Shown in pieces: positions 1-8,300 of a DNA stretch of 64,000 nucleotides (its first letter is position 1; every line of letters starts with the position of its first letter). The notes beneath the pieces are model-generated. The model was given only the letters and a program-made list of their open reading frames with translations, made no database searches and was not told the DNA's origin. A program made the position numbers and the translations under genes. The DNA comes from Oegoconia quadripuncta (lineage: Eukaryota; Arthropoda; Insecta; Lepidoptera; Autostichidae): contig OX438742.1 in assembly GCA_949316235.1 (NCBI GenBank), positions 37,578,853-37,642,852 on the forward strand. Reading direction: 5' to 3'.

Positions 1-424
1 GCCATATTTCTACGCCTTCTCTAGTATAAGACAAGATTATTACTACTTTATAATTAACTGTGTCAGTTTGATACCACGACACGATATAAACTATTCTTTC
101 TAGGCTCTAGTAGCACTCGTTAGCGCCAGAATGGCGTCAATCCAGTAGAAACAAGAATAGATCCTCCTATTGTATAGTAATAATTGAAGTCAATGAGTTC
201 ACCGATTATTTACTACCGTTATTACTTGTACAATGTCTTGTATAACGGTTTCTTTCGGTCTACGACAGCCAACGGTAATGTAAGTCAACTATTGATTGTA
301 ATTAGTTGGAACGACGTTCCTCCGTCGAATTCGATTATACATCGTACTTGCTCTTTATAATATTGTACTACATTTATTTATTGACAGTGTCCTGCTTTTA
401 ATAACGTGTAATTTTCCCTTTCAG
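1..424 (+). other. Intron upstream of the first visible SMARCC exon
   Basis: AT-rich sequence without a supported coding region. It ends in a pyrimidine-rich tract and CAG at 422-424, which is the acceptor of the first visible SMARCC exon. The gene therefore continues to the left of the window. Confidence 0.6.
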
Positions 425-574
425 CTGTTGAAAAGAAAGAAGGTTTAGACTTGAAAACGGAAGCGATGGAGGTAGACGACGGCGAAGGCTCGGCGAAACT
501 CAAGGAGGAGCTAGTGGAGACGCCACTCCCTGAGGAACCCAAAGAGCCCAAAGACGAGCCTTCACCGCAACCAA
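425..574 (+). CDS. mor: SMARCC exon, acidic linker
   Basis: Encodes [18 protein letters not shown] followed by a Glu/Pro/Lys-rich stretch. The acceptor is a pyrimidine tract plus CAG and the donor is AA|GTACGA. It ends in phase 1, and its last A joins GT of the next exon to give Ser. Confidence 0.85.
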
Positions 575-3500
575 GTACGATTCCCAGGCCGCTTTATTAT
601 AATATTAATTATTGCCGGAAACATGGCCCACAAAATATATTAGTGTAATTTCTTTAATCACATAAATGTTCGATATAGTGAAACGAGATTGCATGGTACT
701 CTTTACTCTGACTCCTGAGATACAGGTTTATTTAACCTAGTTCAGGTGTCAGAGTCTTCATAGGAGCTTGTAACATTTAATATGTCAATAAAGAGTTTAT
801 TATTATTATTATATTATTACTCACACACTGAAATCAGGCTGGATTCACTTTCTTAATTATAGTCGTGGCACTGAGCCCTTTCAATTTGCCTCAGAATCAT
901 CTGAGTATGAATGAATAAATAACAATAAACTTATATTATAGATAACATCCTCCACTGAAATAAATTCTTGGAGTTTGCTAATAATTTGACGTTTAGCTCG
1001 CTTGCGTTCAATTGCTAAAAAGTGACCTAGAGTAAGGATAAGGGGATAAAGTTCTAATGGATAGACAGACATATCGAGTAACCATGATGTTAGAAACGCT
1101 TTTGGTATCCGCTATGTCTATAATAGTCCTTTTTATCTATAATATTTTGTACTGAATGTTTTCCGTATAAAGAAATTGAAATAGGTATGAATGTCATTGA
1201 TATTTTTATGTAGTGTGTCATACTCATGTACGTATATACTGAGGTCTAATATTGAGACTATTAGATTCATAAATGTCCCGGCGATTAATGAATAAGTTTA
1301 AGTGAGCAATTTGTCGATGTTTCGGCGACCATCGCTCTGAACGTAATTCAGGTGGTCTGTGGTATCTGGTAGCCATTGCTTTACCCAGTTTGGGACTGGA
1401 TTAAGTGTTGAACATATTTATTTATTGGTCCAAAGGTCTCCAATCCCTGAATACTGGTGACTCCACCGAGGTGCCATCGACTGTGGACGCCAAGCTCCAA
1501 TCTGCGGCGGCAGCGGCGTTGGCAGCAGCCGCGGTGAAGGCGAAACACCTTGCTGGCGTCGAGGAACGTAAAATCAAGTCCCTGGTGGCATTACTTGTTG
1601 AGACACAGATGAAGAAGCTCGAGATCAAGCTCAGGCACTTCGAGGAGCTGGAGGCAACTATGGAGCGGGAGAGGGAAGGTACGTTGCGATATAACCACAC
1701 ATATACAGTATATATCGTAATCCATATCAGCTCATGACACGCTTTTGAAAAACCGTATTGCATAGAGCGATTTTAAATTACTCATACGAATCAGAAAAGC
1801 AATTTCGTGAATGTCGTATATTGATTACCATATTGTTTCATTAGAATCAGTATATTATTATTTATTTCGCAGATTTTGAACTTTAAAATTCATATTTATT
1901 CAGTTTCTCAAATACAGTTTTACAGTAACATTACCAATGCACCGTATGGTTACTTAACAAACTAATTACAACATTATATATAGCTATTCTTAATCATTTA
2001 ATAATCTATCTCAATCATCCATCATCACACGACACTACAAATATGGAATGCAGTGAGGAATAAACTTTTAAGACATTAAGAGGCTGAAGATATGATATTA
2101 GTTGACAATGAAGGGAAACTCAATAGTAGCACCACCAGTTAATAGTAGAATTTAAATTGATATTCAACGAAATTATATATCTTACGTTCAAATAAATGCT
2201 GAAGTTTGAAGTTCACGCACTCCTACGACGATCTTACTCTAGGGCGTCTTTTTGCGGTGGGCGTACAGTCGATACGACATTGGAATTTGTTTCATATTTC
2301 ATTGACAATAACATTCCTTGTAATTTGTCTGATCATCCCACTTCATTTTTTACTTGCACACGCCCTATTTGTTTCTTTATTAGTCTGGGGTTGGTACCAG
2401 TAGAGTCATATAGGGAACTGTCGATCTGACGCCGCCGTGTCCAGTACCACTGTTGATCCCGACTGGTAGGAGTTACAGGAGGAGGACAGTGGAGGCGGCA
2501 TTTCATCGAAAGGAAATGATGACCCCTTGACTGTGAATCTTGTTGTATAAGATCATTTGTGTGTGGTACTTAGGGCTGGAGTACCAACGGCAGCAGCTCA
2601 TTCAGGAGCGGCAGCAATTCCACCTGGAACAGCTGAAGGCGGCTGAGTTCCGCGCGCGTCACCAAGCTCACCAGAGGTAAACAACCGCCATTTACAATAG
2701 TGTTGTCTGTAGTTCCACATAAGACACAGTAGACGTTTTTTGTTATTGGAAAGACATGTGGGTCGACCATACTACGGAAACTATTCATAGGCCTGTATTT
2801 GAGAATATTCTATATGTAGAGAATATATTATATAGAGAATATCTCTCTTTAACTATGCTCAAGCTTAGATCTACCCTTAAGCATAGTTAGAGAGAGATGC
2901 CGCTTTACAAGTTACCTAAAGCTGTCCCTTTTTATCTGTACTCAAGCGGAGATCTCTGCTTTATTCATGCATTAGCAGGCAGTTGCATTAAATTCTGTTA
3001 TAGATTCGAGTCTTGTCTTGTAATATTAAGAAGGGTGATAATAAAATTGCTCGGACGAATCAACAAAAGTATCGTCACATGTTCATTTAACAAGTCGCCA
3101 GGTAAAAGATTCATAGACGTGATTTTTGGTGAACGCGTGCTCGCTTCAAACGGGATGGCTAATTGCAAGCTCATGCTTGTTAGAACAAGACGCTTGCAAT
3201 AGGATAACCTGCCCTTAACATATTTTTGTAAAAAGTAATTATTTAATAATCGTATTGTCCACATTGTTATTTTATACGTTTTATTGATCTAATCGAAAAA
3301 TGCCATGTTGCCAGCTCGCTCCGTAAATGCACACTTAAAATATACTGAAATAGTAGATACAAGCGTATGTTATGATTTAAAAATACATATATCAAACATG
3401 TTTGGTTTATTTTGTCCCCAGTAAGAGGTGTGTTTGAGTGTCTGTTACCATTTACCTCGGGAAAGACTGGGCCGATTTTAATGCTGTTAAAGAACATGCA

Positions 3501-3868
3501 GAGGCATTACTTGTTTGGTGTAGTGGTTAGAAACTCTGACTGCTATACCAAAAGGTCACAAGTTCGAATCCCGCTAGGGTGATATGTTTGTATGAATACC
3601 GACATGTGTTCCCGAGTTAGGGATGTTTTTCATTTATGTGTATTTATTTACAAAAAAAAATCTATTTGTGTATTTTATCAACCATCTGGTATCCATAATA
3701 CAATCCTAGTTGCTTAGTGTAGAACTAGATGGCGCTGTGTGCAAAGATATTTATTTATTCACTACATTGCTTTCCGTCAGGTTGCAAGCTGAGAGCGGCG
3801 TGGTTGCTGGCACGTCCGAACAGCAACAGCCGGAGACCGCGCCGCCGACGACTCTGACGCATGCATAG
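425..3868 (+). CDS. mor: SWI/SNF subunit SMARCC/BAF155 (moira), C-terminal exons
   Basis: Last four exons (425-574, 1436-1678, 2574-2676, 3781-3868) of a SMARCC1/2 homologue, a core scaffold of the BAP/PBAP (SWI/SNF) chromatin-remodelling complex in the nucleus. The visible part covers an acidic, Pro/Glu-rich linker and then the conserved C-terminal helix with an alanine-rich run, [20 protein letters not shown] and a Gln/Arg-rich coiled coil ([19 protein letters not shown]). It finishes in a short Gln/Pro/Thr-rich tail with TAG at 3866-3868. Every junction is GT-AG and phases agree: the split codons are AGT, GGG and AGG. The SWIRM, SANT and chromo-like regions of the family must lie to the left. 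Identification rests on the coiled-coil motif, which is very characteristic of the family. Confidence 0.9.
1436..1678 (+). CDS. mor: SMARCC exon, conserved helical core
   Basis: Holds the alanine-rich stretch and the [20 protein letters not shown] block that is nearly invariant in SMARCC proteins, then [19 protein letters not shown]. The acceptor is CCAAAG and the donor GAAG|GTACGT, phase 1. Confidence 0.92.
2574..2676 (+). CDS. mor: SMARCC exon, coiled coil
   Basis: Continues the coiled coil ([20 protein letters not shown], then [13 protein letters not shown]). Acceptor TACTTAG, donor CAGAG|GTAAAC, phase 2. Confidence 0.9.
2841..2898. repeat. Short inverted repeat (hairpin) in SMARCC intron
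   Basis: A 19-base arm, ATCTCTCTTTAACTATGCT, is repeated in reverse complement with one mismatch at 2880-2898, around a 20-base loop. Confidence 0.75.
3508..3760 (+). mobile_element. SINE family D, copy 1
   Basis: tRNA-like head with a box A-type TTTGGTGTAGTGGTTAG and box B-type GTTCGAATCCCGC. The body has CCCGAGTTAGGGATG and ends AGATGGCGCTGTGTGCAAAG plus an ATTT-rich tail. Related copies lie at 40414-40685 and, inverted, at 58643-58899. Its 3' end is about 20 bases before the acceptor of the last SMARCC exon. Confidence 0.85.
3781..3868 (+). CDS. mor: SMARCC terminal exon
   Basis: Encodes the last 28 full codons ([20 protein letters not shown] and so on, ending THA) and the TAG stop. The acceptor is TTTCCGTCAG. 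It fits the phase-2 end of the previous exon (AG+G = Arg). GC content is higher than in the surrounding sequence. Confidence 0.8.
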
Positions 3869-4713
3869 GAACTAGCCCCCGCGCCTTTATTCGTAATAGG
3901 CGACCAGCTATACGTCGGCATACAAATCGGCGTTTAAGCATGAATTGACATTGTGCGTTAAGTGACACCTAACTGTGACGTTTTTAATTTCAGTCGACTC
4001 ATATATAAGGAAATGTGTAATTCTAAGATTCCGCAGGTAATTAAATTTTAAACACGGAAATATTTTCACAAATTGAATTGACTAGTATTTAAGTATTTTT
4101 AATAATAAGTATGTTAAGTATGTTGAAATAATGTGTCCAATTATCTATCATTAATGTAAGTAACATTGTGATTGTGATGACGACATACTGCAAATGTTAG
4201 GATTCATTCTGATTCGTGTTAATGTAGCACTAGAAGAGGTGACTAGTGTGCGTGATATTTTTATAAATACGTCACTGGTTTTACTATATAAAAATGTTAT
4301 AATAAAATGGAGAGGGAAGTTAAAAATTCCATATTTTTAACTTTTATACTCGTATTTGAAAGTATTTTATTGTGTCGAGATGTACTATGGAAATGTAACA
4401 TGAATTTTGCTATTATTCCGCGTCAGCGAATGACAGTTTAATTTTAATGTCGTATGTTTAAGTGTAAGTATATTTCATTGACTGCTGATATGCAATGAGG
4501 ATCACCACACTGTTGGTTGGTGATCTATCTGTAACATTTGATACATTTTATAAATCGTAGCTAATGAACTACCAACTGACAATAAATGTTTAATGCGCAC
4601 TAGCTTTATAATAATAATGTTTTATTATAATGATATATAATATAATAATTGTCATTTAATGTAATCCATTGGAATATTTCCTATAATGTAATTCTCATGT
4701 TTTATCTAATAAA
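3869..4713 (+). other. Probable SMARCC 3'UTR with poly(A) signals
   Basis: Non-coding, very AT-rich. AATAAA hexamers occur at 4301-4306, 4581-4586 and 4708-4713, so alternative 3' ends are possible. Which one is used cannot be told from sequence. Confidence 0.5.
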
Positions 4714-5236
4714 TCCAATATACAATTTCAATATGTAAGCTCAGAGATTTAATCGATACTTTATCTGTGTTTTTTGTAATAGATATTAAACTATGAATTA
4801 ATTTCCTTGGCTCGCTTAAAGAAATCTGTGCACCAACTTACAGGCTGCACTTTGGGTTTCACTGCTTGTATGAGAACCACTTAAATTTAAGATTTCGAAA
4901 TTATTATGTATATAATTTCGATAACATTACAATGTCTGTACTGTTTGTGACGTATGCAGAATAGATGAAATAATTGGAAATAACTATTGGTAACTGTAAC
5001 GTTAGAGCAACGGTATGAATTAAAGGGTTTTGAAGTATGTTCTTTTTGTCTTTTTCCTTAATTCCTTATCGTTTCGTAAATATTTGGATGTCGGTTGGCT
5101 ACAGACTTTTAATTGCTTGCTTTGAAACTTTTATTGCGATTGCATGTTGTTTTGTCTAATAACACTGAAACAATCGCCGGCCTAGAGAACAATACGATTA
5201 GCAATTATTTGATTTGTAACTGTATAACAAGTTTGA

Positions 5237-5341
5237 ATGATGTTGATGAGTTACGTAACGCATTTAATTGCATTAATTTTAGTCAATATTTTATTTACAA
5301 GTGTATCAAGTGATGCAAATAAATATTATAAAATTTCAATG
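5237..5341 (+). CDS. Copy A exon 1: signal peptide
   Basis: Starts ATGATGTTGATG and encodes a hydrophobic run (HLIALILVNILFTSVSS), giving a likely cleavage after the Ser pair near residue 25. Donor ATG|GTAAGT, phase 0. Chosen by position, phase and analogy with copy B; no homology supports it directly. Confidence 0.6.
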
Positions 5342-8300
5342 GTAAGTAATATTTTTATATTAAATTACAGGAAAACTACAACAGTAATTGTTTTTTTAAA
5401 ATATGCACTTAGCAACCTAGTTTTATTTCTTGAAAACATTGGTAGAACAAATTAATTTATTATTTAAAATTTCGTTTATTATTATCTTATTGAATTGAGT
5501 CGTTAAATTCGAGCCATTTGAGACTGGGGAGTCTAGCCCAAGGGAATTCTAATAGCTCCTAGTGGCAAGTGGGGTTTGTGAGATGCAGCCGATTGTTATT
5601 GTGTAGGTGTCGTCTGAAGAGAACCCGGGTCGTCCGGCGCTGTTCCTCCACGGCGCGAGCCCCGTGTGGGATGCCGACAGGCAGTGTCTGTTCTTCGTCG
5701 ACGTGGTTGAGCAGAACGTGCACCGGCTTGACTACAGTACTGGCAAAATACACACCAAGCATATCGGTCTGGCCTATGCATAACTTAAATTTGAATCAAA
5801 CAACGGTTTGACATAGGTTGTATCACATACGAATTCACCCCACAGGCTATGGGCAGGTGAACTTTGTGAGCCCTGTAATTGGAGCCAACCGCCTTCTGGT
5901 AGCGGTTCGCTCGTCGCTACACGTGCTCGACTGGGGCGTGCCGGGCGACGCGGCGATGCGTCTTCTGACGGTCATCGACCAGGGCCAGCCTGATAACGTT
6001 ATCAGCGACGGCAAAGTGGACAGCGAGGGACGCTTGTGGGCTGGTAACATTCAATTTTAACCTCAAGATGTCCAGGAACATACATCTGGATATATTGAAC
6101 ACTTTGTGATATTCCTTGCTGATTTTATATACCGGAGGAGTTTTTTTCCCTCAAGGAAAAAAATAGGGCGTATTAGGTAGGTGAAATAGGAGTTATGGCA
6201 TAGGTAGTTTAATTTTTGTTTTTCACTACCATCATCGTCCCACGCGCCTGCCCGAGATTTATTTATTTATATGCGACTGGCGGGATTCCTAGGGTTCCTC
6301 ATGCGAATTTTAAATGGAACTCATATTTTCTCGTTTTTTTATTTAATTTATTGATGTAATTAGATACGCGACCGTCAAATGCCACAAAGATTTAATATAT
6401 TTTATGGTTTTGAAGAAAAAAAAAATTAAACTACCTATGCCAATACATTCTATTTCGATTACCTACAATATGCCCATTTTTTTCCTTACGGTAAAAAAAC
6501 TCACCAGTATATGTATTTTTTCGTCATTATAGCAGTAGAATTATGGTGACAATCTTATCACTGAACGCCAACCGGGCTGCTCAGAATGAATAGCAGATCG
6601 TACTTCGGAGAGGCCTTAGGCCATCAGTGGACTTCCATAAGTTCTTGAAACCTTAATATAGTTGGGCGGCTGCAGGCCGATCAAAACACATCTGTCTGTA
6701 TTTATTGAACACTTACATATTAACCATCGGACGCCAACAAGGATGATGACATTCCCGGCATATGAGCCATTACTTCTAATTCCTCAGGGTGACGAAAGTG
6801 TCTATTAACTTGAAGTCGAAAATTCGATCGAGAGGTTTAGGAGTGTTTAAGACTTTCAATCCACCAGGTGAATATCATACAAACTATTGACTTAGGTACA
6901 AAAGGTTTGCAAACCGGGGACGACATCGTGCCAGACAAGGCGACGTTTTTCAGCTTGGAGCAGGAGACTTTCACGCACCCTCGTATCCAATTGCGGCCGG
7001 TGACCAGTTCCAGCGGCGTCGCGTGGTCAATCAACAATACGGTCCTCTATTACACCGACTCCTCCACGCAGAAAATAGAGGCGTTCGACTTCGACTCCCA
7101 GAAGGGGGATATAAGTACGTATCACCTACAATATATTACTCTACCCGATGAGCTATTGTGTTGCTTTATAATCTCCTATTGATTCATCATCTCAGCCCGT
7201 AAACATCTGCAAGGATATAGGCCTTTCCTCGTATAAAGACGTAAGGGCCATAGTCCACCACGCTGGCCCAATGCGGGTTGGGGACTTCACATGCCTTAGA
7301 ATTTTTATTTCTCATCCATGCAGGTTTCCTCACGATGTTTACCTTCATTGTTTAAGAGCAGTCGGATAACTGCACATAATTAAATTAAATTTAAAAACTC
7401 ATTGGTACATGGCCTGCCTGGGTAGCGAACTTGGACCTCCCAAGTTGAGTGACTCGTCTTAACCGCTGAACCACCGACGCTCTATTAATTACATTCTTGA
7501 TATGGTCATTGAACCCCAGATACTACAGTCTCGGTAGATTTAACTTACATAAAGGTATTCGCTGTTAATAAATTTTATTCAAAAGTTAATCGACCACATC
7601 GAAAGTATTGTCTGTAGGTATTTTAGTAAAAAGAAAATATAGCTGGTTGAGTCTTGTCACTTTATTAACTTAAACCTCAATAACATTACTTTCTGTATTT
7701 TGGTGTAGCTTGACAGTTGATGAATTACATTGTTGTGTAGTCGTACACGATTCACTCAGGAAATCTATTTTACGACGTTTTGAAGGAGTTCTGTGTGGAG
7801 GTGTTTTTGCACAACGTGTTAGCACTTGTTCTTAATCACATCAACCTGTGTGAAGATGGAAGCGAAGGCGGAAGCGTGCTCACCCGGAAACCTCTCTATT
7901 TCTATCTTCTCTCTCAGTATTAGCGTCTATCCCTGACTGACTAACTTATCTCTAACAGGCGGTACACAACGTAATGCTATCCACATTGCTGCTTGGCGGC
8001 ACTCTTAGCTAAGCTTTGACGACCGATTGGTGTAATGGATAGTGACCCTATCAGCGAAACTAACGGTTGCGGGTTCGAATCCCACGAGGGGTAAATGTTT
8101 GTGTGATGAATACCAACATTTATTCCCGAGTCTTGGTGTTTATATAAATATTTATGTATGTTTATCCGTTATCTAGTATCCATAGTACAAGCTTTGCTTA
8201 GTTTGGGACTAGATGATTGGTGTAAGTGTCCGAAATATTTATTATTATTATTATTATTGTGGTGCTGGCTAGGTGGATCCAAGTACGAAGACCAACTAAA

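Noticed and set aside
1422..1763. 113-codon minus-strand open frame
   Set aside because: It is the complement of SMARCC exon 2, whose alanine-rich coding sequence leaves the opposite frame open.
8018..8095. tRNA gene
   Set aside because: Box A and box B are present, but the sequence continues into a SINE body with several copies and shows no sign of a clean cloverleaf end. The same applies to the heads of families B, C and D.
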